Below, piece after piece: positions 37,169-44,671 of a stretch of 64,000 nt of DNA (the first letter of the stretch is position 1; each line of letters starts with the position of its first letter). Source of the stretch: Nostoc sp. NMS9 (GTDB lineage: Bacteria; Cyanobacteriota; Cyanobacteriia; Cyanobacteriales; Nostocaceae); NCBI RefSeq assembly GCF_017114995.1, contig NZ_JABXKL010000015.1, forward strand, positions 119,953-183,952. The letters run 5' to 3'. The notes under the pieces are model-generated. The model saw only the letters and a program-made list of their open reading frames with translations, had not been told where the DNA came from and made no database searches. The position numbers and the translations under genes are program-made.

Positions 37169-37806
37169 TGAGTTTTGCACGCGAAGCTGGTAGAGCTATT
37201 CGTTCTACCTTAGTACTCTGGGTTATTGGAGCGATTATTTATCCTTTTGTAATGATTGCCATTGGGCAGATTGTGTTTCCCTTTCAAGCAAACGGCAGTC
37301 TACTGAAAAATAGCACAGGTCAAGTTGTCGGTTCTGCTTTGATTGGTCAACCTTTTAGCAGCGATCGCTATTTTAACAGCCGTCCCAGTACCACCAGCTA
37401 CAGCACAGCCGATCCCAAAAAAGACGATGCGGGAGTTTTGAGAACTGGGGTTTCTGGTGCTAGTAACTTGGCTCCCAGTAATCCTGCATTAATGGAACGC
37501 ATTAAAGGTAAAGATGACCCAGACCCCAGCAAAAAGGTAGAGGGTGACTTCAATCGTCTGAAAAAAGCAGGTGTACAGCCGACTGGCGATTTAGTTTATA
37601 CTTCTGGTTCCAGCCTTGACCCCCACATTACCCCGGAAGCTGCGATCGCACAAGTTGCACGAGTAGCCAAGGCGCGGGGAGTTCAACCGAACCAGCTCGA
37701 AACTTTAGTTTCTCAAAATACCGATGGTCGCTTTCTTGGCATCTTTGGTGAACCTGGAGTTAATGTGTTAAAGCTGAATTTAGCTCTGGATAAGATTAAA
37801 GGATAA
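37168..37806 (+). CDS. kdpC: Potassium-transporting ATPase subunit C (KdpC)
   Basis: 212 residues starting at the ATG in TAATG at 37168; a longer upstream frame would overlap kdpG and is not credible. One N-terminal membrane helix (VLWVIGAIIYPFVMIAIG) is followed by the periplasmic domain with the conserved GSALIGQPF, YFNSRPS, SGASNLAPSNPAL and SGSSLDPHITPEAA motifs and the C-terminal GEPGVNVLKLNLAL. The loop KKDDAGVLRTGVSG to KGKDDPDPSKKVEG is longer than in E. coli. KdpC assists KdpB and complex assembly. A strong hairpin terminator follows at 37891. Confidence 0.96.
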   Translation: MSFAREAGRAIRSTLVLWVIGAIIYPFVMIAIGQIVFPFQANGSLLKNSTGQVVGSALIGQPFSSDRYFNSRPSTTSYSTADPKKDDAGVLRTGVSGASNLAPSNPALMERIKGKDDPDPSKKVEGDFNRLKKAGVQPTGDLVYTSGSSLDPHITPEAAIAQVARVAKARGVQPNQLETLVSQNTDGRFLGIFGEPGVNVLKLNLALDKIKG

Positions 37807-37890
37807 AGGCTTGGGAAATAGTGAATATGCCTCCTATTCGGAATAGTTATCTATAGTAATCTTTAATGATTACTTAAAATTTAAAGACTT

Positions 37891-37930
37891 AGATTCTCGA
37901 CTTATTAAATAAGTCGAGAATCTTGTTTTT
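37891..37930 (+). terminator. Rho-independent terminator of the kdp operon
   Basis: AGATTCTCGACTTATT and AATAAGTCGAGAATCT pair over up to 16 bases with a minimal loop, followed by TGTTTTT. It lies 85 bases after the kdpC stop. Confidence 0.85.
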
Positions 37931-37944
37931 AGTAGGGATAATAT

Positions 37945-38358
37945 CAAGTCCGGGTAATTAGTTATGATTCCCACAATCATTGCACCCCACACGCCAGATG
38001 CTCCACTTGGGGAGACCCCAAGACCGCACTGGCTCCCCTTAATCCCTTCCCCTTGCTAAGGCTATGGTATACACACAAGTCAAATTACCCCCCCTCAATC
38101 CCCCGATGTATTGGGCTACCGTGTACACACAAGTCGAATTACCCCCTTTAATCCTCCCGATGCATTGGGGGGAAAAAGAAATCTAGTTCCCTCCCCTTTA
38201 CAAGGGGAGGGTTAGGGTGGGGTAAAAACCAGATTGGTAAACTGGTAAACTACTCCAGACTTGTGTGTACACCGTAGCCTTGCTAAGGGGAGGGGAGACA
38301 AAGCATAGCTTTGGCGGGGTGGGGTTCTTCGGGTTTAATAATTAATCAACCGGACATG
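37945..38358 (-). mobile_element. Composite MITE-like element B (outer element, inverted relative to A)
   Basis: Begins TCAAGTCCGGGTAATTAG and ends (inverted) TCATGTCCGGTTGATTAATT, so the tips TCAAGTCCGG and TCATGTCCGG are imperfect terminal inverted repeats. It shares both ends and adjoining text with element A at 23575-24278 but is shorter, and it carries its own inner element (38061-38278). It lies between the kdp terminator and the TrkA-C-like gene. No coding sequence. Confidence 0.7.
38061..38278. mobile_element. Inner MITE with 9-bp target duplication, inserted in element B
   Basis: The ends GCTATGGTATACACACAAG and CTTGTGTGTACACCGTAGC are near-perfect inverted repeats, flanked by the direct repeat CTTGCTAAG at 38052-38060 and 38279-38287. 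An additional internal copy of the end (GGCTACCGTGTACACACAAG at 38103) suggests a tandem or nested event. The host sequence differs from that around the inner element of A, supporting independent insertions. Confidence 0.8.
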
Positions 38359-38488
38359 AGATAAATCAAATCTATATCTCTAAATATATACCTGTTTAGC
38401 TAATTAATAAACACGTATTTTATTTAATTAATACATTTTATATATCTTCAAAATATACCATAGAGAAGTGATTTTTTAATGCAAACTA

Positions 38489-38887
38489 TTGCACAATACT
38501 ATTAGAGTTAAAAAATATTTTGTGTTAAAAAACAAAAAAGCTTTAGAACCAAGCCTATTTGGTGGTTTAATCCAAGCAAATAGCATTTACTGTGGTATTC
38601 ATCTAACTGATATTCAGTTACCAAATCAATGTGTTTTTCTAGGGATTTTAAGAGGAGAGCAAGTCATTTCAGCAATAGATAATCCTAGTATTTTCGTCGG
38701 AGATTACATTTTAGCAAGAGCAACCCATCCCATGATGGTTCCCGCTCTCAAAGTTACTCTTAAAAAAATCCATTCTGTTTATTATTCCCTCAACAGTTGC
38801 TTATTGGAAGCTCGAGCAACAGACAATAAATCTGTTAATTCAGATTACTCAGACCTATCAAGTACTTTCAATTCCACATATTATTAG
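38489..38887 (+). CDS. Small TrkA-C (RCK-C)-like protein
   Basis: 132 codons from a TTG at 38489. Residues about 30-95 resemble the TrkA C-terminal ligand-binding domain: GIHLTDIQLPNQCVFLGIL, a turn with RGEQVISA, and VGDYILARAT. Such domains regulate K+ channels and transporters by binding nucleotides or ions. No channel or NAD-binding part is attached. An ATG at 38479 is out of frame and stops after eight codons, so the start is uncertain and a 5' frameshift is possible. It lies downstream of the kdp operon, beyond element B, suggesting a link to potassium homeostasis, which is inference only. Confidence 0.55.
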   Translation: MHNTIRVKKYFVLKNKKALEPSLFGGLIQANSIYCGIHLTDIQLPNQCVFLGILRGEQVISAIDNPSIFVGDYILARATHPMMVPALKVTLKKIHSVYYSLNSCLLEARATDNKSVNSDYSDLSSTFNSTYY

Positions 38888-39016
38888 ACAGATGAACATT
38901 TACCGAAGAAAGGTAGAAAAAAGTTTGAGCTTGCGGCAAGAGTAAGAAGATATGTTTTTACCTCCTGCCTCCCTAACTTTACTGAATCTGAGTTCGACTA
39001 ACTAAAGGTTTTTAAT

Positions 39017-39415
39017 ATGCATACTTCGGAGTTTTTCCGACTTTATGTATCCGCCCAAAAAAGTGTTCATCAGTCCACCCTGATTGAAGCTAACCTGACC
39101 AAGACAACACATAGTGACACCAAACCAGATAACGGAGACATTCCCTTTGTAGCAGTGTTTTTGGCTCACATTTCCTTCATGTTTGTTTGGGCAATTGTCG
39201 TTTTTCTGGTTTCATTTGTCTGCAAGGCACTAGAAGATCCCCCAGAAAATACGGCACAAGATAAAGACGAAGTAGTAAGTATCAAACATTTAGAGCAACA
39301 TACCTGTAAAAAATGCCAATTTTTTAACAATAACTATTTTCTCAAGTGTGCAGTACATCCTACCACTGCTCTAACAAAACAAGCACTCAATTGCTCTGAC
39401 TACAGCCCTAAATAG
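39017..39415 (+). CDS. Single-pass membrane protein with C-terminal cysteine cluster
   Basis: 132 residues, family not recognised. A polar N-terminus is followed by one transmembrane helix at about residues 46-72 (VAVFLAHISFMFVWAIVVFL). The C-terminal tail contains CKKCQFF, LKCAVHP and NCSDY, i.e. a C-x2-C...C...C set that could bind a metal or iron-sulfur cluster. Short tails of the form CxxCxFF...LxCAVHP...CxxY recur in cyanobacterial hypothetical proteins in my recollection. AAAGG lies about 9 bases before the ATG. It lies between the TrkA-C-like gene and the kdpA fragment. Confidence 0.55.
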   Translation: MHTSEFFRLYVSAQKSVHQSTLIEANLTKTTHSDTKPDNGDIPFVAVFLAHISFMFVWAIVVFLVSFVCKALEDPPENTAQDKDEVVSIKHLEQHTCKKCQFFNNNYFLKCAVHPTTALTKQALNCSDYSPK

Positions 39416-39507
39416 GTGAGTTTATCATTATACATAAAGCGATCGCTTTATCCCATGCTTCCCAATGCTTAATTTATCTCCTCATAGATATTAAACCGCA
39501 AAAGAGT

Positions 39508-39657
39508 ATGACTGGTATAGAATATGCGATCGCTCTCTTACTCAGCAATACAGCAATAGCAGTTTTGGCGTTACTACTGCTAATTTTTCAGAGCTTCCTA
39601 CCGTTTAACCCCAGCGATTTAGGAATACCCACTTATGACAAAATAGAAGCACTTTAG
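39508..39657 (+). pseudogene. Fragment of a second kdpA
   Basis: The frame from 39508 reads MTGIEYAIALLLSNTAIAVL, then LIFQSFLPFNPSDLGIPTYD, and stops at 39657. It aligns with KdpA of this window over [14 protein letters not shown] ... [18 protein letters not shown], i.e. the second membrane segment and the loop before the first selectivity region. The preceding in-frame bases (about 39490 onwards, encoding IKPQKS) also fit the equivalent KdpA loop. Everything before and after is missing. It is a relic of a paralogous kdp operon; Anabaena strains are known with two kdp operons. The rest of 39416-39756 shows only a HIP1 site and AT-rich DNA. Confidence 0.75.
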
Positions 39658-39756
39658 AAAGTCCGTTGACAGTAGAAATAAACTGGGAATTGGTAGCGAT
39701 TTATCGGTTTAAATTTTAATTCTTAAAACTTCATTTGAAAAAACTAAGCAAATTTT

Positions 39757-41217
39757 ATGAAACAAAAAGAAACAGTATTTGTTATTCCGACTCATCGACT
39801 GAGAGATGTAGCACAGACTATCGAAAAATATGATGAGAATTTCTGGGCGAATGGTCATGCTTTAAAAATTATCATTTTTGACGATTCTAGCATTGCCAAC
39901 CACGAAAAATATTATCCACTTTTAGAGCAGACTAAGACAGTCAATGACGTGTTTTATGTCGGCCCCCAGCAGAAAGAGCAATTTATTACATTTTTAAACG
40001 AAAGACTGCGCGATCGCAAGCTAGAATCACTAGTCAAAAACTTATTCCGACCTAGTTATGGAGGAAATCGCAACTTCACACTCATGTATACCCTTGGACA
40101 TTTAATGGTTAGTGCAGATGATGATATGCGCCCAGATGCATTAATTGAAACTAGCCCAGAATCTTTATCAGGTGATGAAATATGTCGAGGAAAATTAATC
40201 AAATGCAATCAACAAGGCGGCTTCGTCCATAAATCTTTTGACTTACTCACAGCATTTGGTGATGTTCTAGGTCAAAAAGCCAGCCATGTACCAGAAAACT
40301 TTGAGGCTGGAGAATTGGTTCTTGATACAGCAATGGATTTAGAAACCAATACAACTAAAGGTTACTTTCGAGAAAACAGCCTTTTATTACAACCGGGGAG
40401 AGTATTGAATAATGCGATCGTTAAGATTGCCCAAACTTTTCGCACAGGAACTAATGATATCGATACACTTGATTTTATTCACATGTATCTCAATGATGAG
40501 AACCAAATTAGTCCCAATGACCTGAATGATTTTTATATTCTTACCAATTTTAGACCCGTTATTACTAACAAAAACTGGAGAATGGATTGTGGAGTTGCTG
40601 GATATGATAATCAGCTAGGTTTACCACCCTTTTTTCCAACTCGGCTCAGATTTGAGGATTATATCTACAGGATTTGGATACAGCAAGAAGGGATTGCAGC
40701 TGCACACGTTGATGCTGTCCAAAACCATATTAGAAATAACTATATGCGTAATCCTCTAGCTAGCGAACTATTTAATGAAGAAATATGTAGCTTGCTGAAA
40801 AAGAAGATTAAAAACAGTGTTTATCATCTTGACGATTTGGGAATCAAGTTTGATTACTCTGGCGAAGTCACTTTACAAGATTCTGAGGAAATCCTGGAAA
40901 AAATCTCTGCTATCCACAGACAGGTAGTCAAAGCTTCAATATCTACTCATAATGAAGAACGTAAGCAGTCACTTCAATTATTTGCTGAGAATTTATCGAG
41001 AGTATTTTATGGATTTGAACCAGACTTTTTTCAGCAAAATGTTTCCAGAATTATCGATGATGTTATTAGCCAATTTCACGGTTCTCTAGAAATATGGCCA
41101 AGTCTAGTAGAAATCTGTTACTTTTACAAAGATAAAAAAGATTTACCACAAATCAGGGTTAAAAACAAGAAAGTAAAGTCTAGAAATGGGACAAAATCGA
41201 GTGAAATTCTTGCATAA
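39757..41217 (+). CDS. Glycosyltransferase-like (GT-A fold) protein
   Basis: 486 residues. The N-terminus VFVIPTHRLRDVAQTI and IIIFDDSS are typical of nucleotide-sugar-binding GT-A folds, and SADDDMRPD near residue 129 supplies a DxD-type metal motif. GYDNQLGLPPFFPTRLRFED later in the sequence resembles an acceptor-side ED motif region. There is no signal peptide or membrane helix. Donor, acceptor and product are unknown. About 160 bases covering its last 27 codons and 3' flank recur in degraded form at 44400-44560, on the other side of the aminodeoxychorismate synthase gene. Confidence 0.65.
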   Translation: MKQKETVFVIPTHRLRDVAQTIEKYDENFWANGHALKIIIFDDSSIANHEKYYPLLEQTKTVNDVFYVGPQQKEQFITFLNERLRDRKLESLVKNLFRPSYGGNRNFTLMYTLGHLMVSADDDMRPDALIETSPESLSGDEICRGKLIKCNQQGGFVHKSFDLLTAFGDVLGQKASHVPENFEAGELVLDTAMDLETNTTKGYFRENSLLLQPGRVLNNAIVKIAQTFRTGTNDIDTLDFIHMYLNDENQISPNDLNDFYILTNFRPVITNKNWRMDCGVAGYDNQLGLPPFFPTRLRFEDYIYRIWIQQEGIAAAHVDAVQNHIRNNYMRNPLASELFNEEICSLLKKKIKNSVYHLDDLGIKFDYSGEVTLQDSEEILEKISAIHRQVVKASISTHNEERKQSLQLFAENLSRVFYGFEPDFFQQNVSRIIDDVISQFHGSLEIWPSLVEICYFYKDKKDLPQIRVKNKKVKSRNGTKSSEILA

Positions 41218-41788
41218 ATGTGACGTTTGGCAAACAAGCCATCTGCAAGACTTTACGATTCTTCATCCAGGGAAATTCTCTTAGTACACAGTTTCGTAAA
41301 TTCTTGACCAATTGAGGGTTTGAGTTTAAACGCAGAGGGGAGGCAGCGCGTTGCGGGGGTTCCCCCCGTTGTAGCGACTGCCGTCGCGCAGAGTTTGTTT
41401 GAGTCCATTCGCTACGAACTTCAGGGTTAGCTGTACTTAGACATATTATTTCAATACTTAGGGACTTCCAAATAAAAAATATCCCAAATTTTCTTGTGAT
41501 ATGGGTGTTCTTACCCATCTCATATTCAGGGTGAGCAGGACTTCGACGTGAGCGCTGAGTCGAATACTGCCCACCCTACAAGATTAGATAATTTATTTGT
41601 TGGAAATACCTTATGCTAGGATACTTTACAGGCAGTCAGGACAAGCTTAACCAAAATCAAGAACTGCAAAGTGTATGACAACATAACTTATTAACAAAGA
41701 TAGAACCGAAAATTTAAAGTAGCAGATAAATTATCTAGGTGCTATTGTAATTGCAAAAATGTTCTATACAGTCGTTAATTAAGTATGT
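41218..41788. repeat. Intergenic repeats upstream of the aminodeoxychorismate synthase gene
   Basis: No gene. 41342-41383 is a G+C-rich hairpin (GGCAGCGCGTTGCGGGGG facing CCCCCGTTGTAGCGACTGCC). AGGGTGAGCAGGACTTCGA (41531-41549) pairs imperfectly with TCGAATACTGCCCACCCT (41561-41578). The last 100 bases are AT-rich and probably hold a promoter. Confidence 0.5.
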
Positions 41789-44068
41789 ATGCAAACATTA
41801 ATTATTGATAACTATGACTCTTATACCTTTAATCTTTACCAGATGATTGCCGAGGTAAATGGTAAACTACCTCTAGTAATTTATAACGATCGCCTTAACT
41901 GGGATGAATTGAAAGAAATTGCATTTGACAACATTGTGATTTCACCTGGCCCCGGTCGTCCAGAAAGATCAGAAGATTTTGGAGTCTGCCGACAGATAAT
42001 TGAGAATGTGGATGTGCCCTTGCTGGGAGTCTGTCTGGGGCATCAAGGACTTGGCTACCTACATGGTGCAAGAGTGATTCATGCACCGGAAATTCGACAC
42101 GGTAGACTCAGTAAAATTTATCATAATAATTCAGAATTATTTCAAGGTATTCCTAGTAATTTTTCTGTGGTGCGTTATCACTCGTTGTTAGTTGCTAATG
42201 AACTACCTGAGTGTCTAGAAAAAATTGCTTGGACTGAAGAAGGACTGGTGATGGGATTGCGTCATCGCCATCTACCTTTTTGGGGCGTGCAGTTTCATCC
42301 AGAGTCTATCTGTACAGAATATGGGCAAAAATTACTAGCAAACTTTCGAGATATTACGCTGCAATTTACAGATAAATCGTTAAGGAGGCAGGAGGCAGGA
42401 GGCAGGAGGCAGGAGGCAGAAGGCAGGAGGGGGAGCCACCCACAAGGGGCGGGGCTTGAAAGCCTATTGGCAGAGTCAAGAAGTCCACAAAAGCAATATT
42501 GGATTGGATATGGATCTGTTACTCCTGTTATGGATCAACCCCGCCTTCGCGCAGCGTCTCGTAGAGAAGAACAGGAAGAGAACTTTGAATTGTATACACG
42601 CAAGTTAGATATCTGCCCAAATACAGAACAAATATTTGTACAGCTGTTTGGGGATGCAGCAAACGCTTTTTGGCTAGATAGCAGCCGTGTAGAACTTGGT
42701 CTATCTCGCTTCTCGTTTTTGGGTGATGGCAGCGGAGCAAACAGTTTATTGGTGCGATACCATACCAAAACGCAAGAACTTATCATCACACAGTCAGATA
42801 CCGTGATTCATCGCACCGAAAGTATTTTTGAGTATTTGAAGGGGGAAATAGACTGCCGATTTTGTGAATCTGATGAGTTACCTTTTGATTTTAACTGTGG
42901 ATTTGTTGGCTATTTTGGCTATGAACTTAAGGCGGAGTGTGGATCATTATTGGTGCATTCTTCACCATTACCTGATGCAATTTTCTTACTTGCCGATCGC
43001 ATGATTGCGATCGATCATCAAGAACAGTGTCTTTATTTGCTGCAATTAATCAAAAAAGGACAAACAGAACAAGTAGAAACTTGGTTTGATACTATCCAAC
43101 AACAACTCGAAACTCTAGATCCTTTTTTTTCTCTCGTACCTCAAGAAAATTGTCAGCCTGTTAAGTTCCGCTTGAGTCGTACTTACCAAAATTACATTCA
43201 AGATATTCAGCAATGCTTGGACGAAATTCACGAAGGAGAAACTTATCAAGTTTGCCTGACAAATCAGCTTTACACCGATGCAACCCCTGACCCATTGACG
43301 TTCTATCGCACATTACGTAAAATAAATCCGGCTCCTTACTCTGCATTTTTACGCTTTGGTAAGATTGCGATCGCCTGCTCATCTCCAGAAAGGTTTCTAC
43401 GGATCGATCGCCAAGGTTGGGTAGAAACTAAGCCTATTAAGGGAACCCTACCACGAGGAGAAACCCCTGAAGCCGATTTCGTCCTCCGTGAGAAGCTACG
43501 CAACAGCGAAAAAGACCGAGCTGAAAATCTGATGATTGTCGATCTGTTACGCAATGATTTGGGACGAGTCTGTGAAGTTGGTAGCATCCATGTACCAAAA
43601 TTAATGGATGTGGAAACATACCCAACAGTACATCAGTTGGTGACAACGATACACGGGCGGTTACGTTCAGATTTACAAGCGGTAGATTGCGTGCGGGCTG
43701 CATTTCCCGGAGGATCGATGACTGGTGCGCCCAAAATCCGCACCATGCAAATTATCGATCGCTTGGAACAAGAGGCGCGGGGAGTCTATTCAGGTGCGAT
43801 CGGCTTTTTGGGCTTGAATGGTTCAGCCGATTTGAATATTGTGATTCGGACTGCTGTTTTGACTCCCAATCAAACCTCCATTGGTATCGGTGGTGGAATT
43901 ATAGCCCTTTCTGAGCCGGAGATGGAGTTTCAGGAAACGCTGCTTAAAGCCAAAGCCTTAATCGACGCTCTGCTTCTGACGATGCACGGAACATCTGAAC
44001 CAGATATGTATCCGATTCTAGGATTAGAAGCAACAACTGCCGATAGTTATGAAAAATTACCTGCCTAA
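41789..44068 (+). CDS. pabB: Fused aminodeoxychorismate synthase (PabA-PabB)
   Basis: 759 residues with the glutaminase first and the chorismate-binding domain second, the order of fused ADC synthases. Residues 1-190 are a class I amidotransferase with the triad Cys82 (GVCLGHQ), His170 and Glu172 (FHPES) and an SPGPGRP oxyanion loop. Residues about 455-740 are the chorismate-binding domain, with PIKGTLPRG; Lys551 is the PabB hallmark (anthranilate synthase has Ala there), then RAENLMIVDLLRNDLGRV and the FPGGSMTGAPK end motif. Product: 4-amino-4-deoxychorismate for p-aminobenzoate and folate; folK is also in this window. The linker at 199-265 is encoded by repeat DNA (see 42384-42430). Confidence 0.9.
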   Translation: MQTLIIDNYDSYTFNLYQMIAEVNGKLPLVIYNDRLNWDELKEIAFDNIVISPGPGRPERSEDFGVCRQIIENVDVPLLGVCLGHQGLGYLHGARVIHAPEIRHGRLSKIYHNNSELFQGIPSNFSVVRYHSLLVANELPECLEKIAWTEEGLVMGLRHRHLPFWGVQFHPESICTEYGQKLLANFRDITLQFTDKSLRRQEAGGRRQEAEGRRGSHPQGAGLESLLAESRSPQKQYWIGYGSVTPVMDQPRLRAASRREEQEENFELYTRKLDICPNTEQIFVQLFGDAANAFWLDSSRVELGLSRFSFLGDGSGANSLLVRYHTKTQELIITQSDTVIHRTESIFEYLKGEIDCRFCESDELPFDFNCGFVGYFGYELKAECGSLLVHSSPLPDAIFLLADRMIAIDHQEQCLYLLQLIKKGQTEQVETWFDTIQQQLETLDPFFSLVPQENCQPVKFRLSRTYQNYIQDIQQCLDEIHEGETYQVCLTNQLYTDATPDPLTFYRTLRKINPAPYSAFLRFGKIAIACSSPERFLRIDRQGWVETKPIKGTLPRGETPEADFVLREKLRNSEKDRAENLMIVDLLRNDLGRVCEVGSIHVPKLMDVETYPTVHQLVTTIHGRLRSDLQAVDCVRAAFPGGSMTGAPKIRTMQIIDRLEQEARGVYSGAIGFLGLNGSADLNIVIRTAVLTPNQTSIGIGGGIIALSEPEMEFQETLLKAKALIDALLLTMHGTSEPDMYPILGLEATTADSYEKLPA
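42384..42430 (+). repeat. Heptanucleotide repeat (GGAGGCA) inside the ADC synthase reading frame
   Basis: Six consecutive 7-mers, GGAGGCA x5 then GAAGGCA, plus a partial GGAGG, translate as RRQEAGGRRQEAEGRR in the interdomain linker. A second dispersed repeat, CTTCGCGCAGCGTCTCGTAG (42545-42564), follows about 115 bases later in the same linker. Confidence 0.9.
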
Positions 44069-44399
44069 ATCAGGGGCTTAATAAAACATTGAGATGTATT
44101 TGGGGTCGCTATCCCAACACAAAACTAGCTACTATTAAAGATTATTTACATTAATATTTATATCCAAATCCTCTTGGTAAAGATATTTGGTACTGATTTT
44201 CAAACTGTAGAGATGCGTTAGCGCAGCGGTAAAAAGTAAAATTTTGTGTCTTTACTAAGGATTTTGGGCTTAACTGAACGGTATTGATTTATCCGACATT
44301 CGGCAGGTTGGAGGTTCAAAATAATTAATAATCAATAATTACTAATTTATCATCAAAACCCCATATATAAATACACTTTCTTGATTCAGGAATAAATTT

Positions 44400-44560
44400 A
44401 AAGATAAAAAGCAACTACTGCAAATCAGGGTTAAAAACAAGAAGCTAAAGTCCATCAATAGCACAAAATCGAGCGAAATTACCTTATAAACTCAACCTTT
44501 GGCAAATAAGCCATCTGCAAAACTTGACAATTCATTATATGTAAAAATTTTCTTAGATAT
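44400..44560 (+). pseudogene. Degraded copy of the 3' end of the glycosyltransferase-like gene
   Basis: The text after 44400 encodes QIRVKNKKLKS then STKSSEITL and stop, matching QIRVKNKKVKS...TKSSEILA at the end of the gene 39757-41217. Similarity continues past the stop (CAAATAAGCCATCTGCAAAA against CAAACAAGCCATCTGCAAGA). The other 460 codons are absent. The rest of the 44069-44671 interval is AT-rich, with a GTTAGCGCAGCGGT repeat fragment at 44218. Confidence 0.75.
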
Positions 44561-44671
44561 ATAGCTTAGGTAACAGCAATCTGATAAGATTCCCAACAAG
44601 TAGAATAATCACTTGTTCTCTTTTTCTTGAACCAACTGATTTTGGTTATTTTTTGGGAAAGGAAAATAAAA

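Noticed and set aside
41180-41518. Minus-strand 112-codon frame after the glycosyltransferase-like gene
   Set aside because: It overlaps that gene's 3' end and a G+C-rich hairpin repeat. No family, no ribosome binding site.
41789-44068. Anthranilate synthase (TrpE-TrpG fusion)
   Set aside because: The domain order is glutaminase first and the active-site motif is PIKGT rather than PIAGT, both pointing to aminodeoxychorismate synthase.
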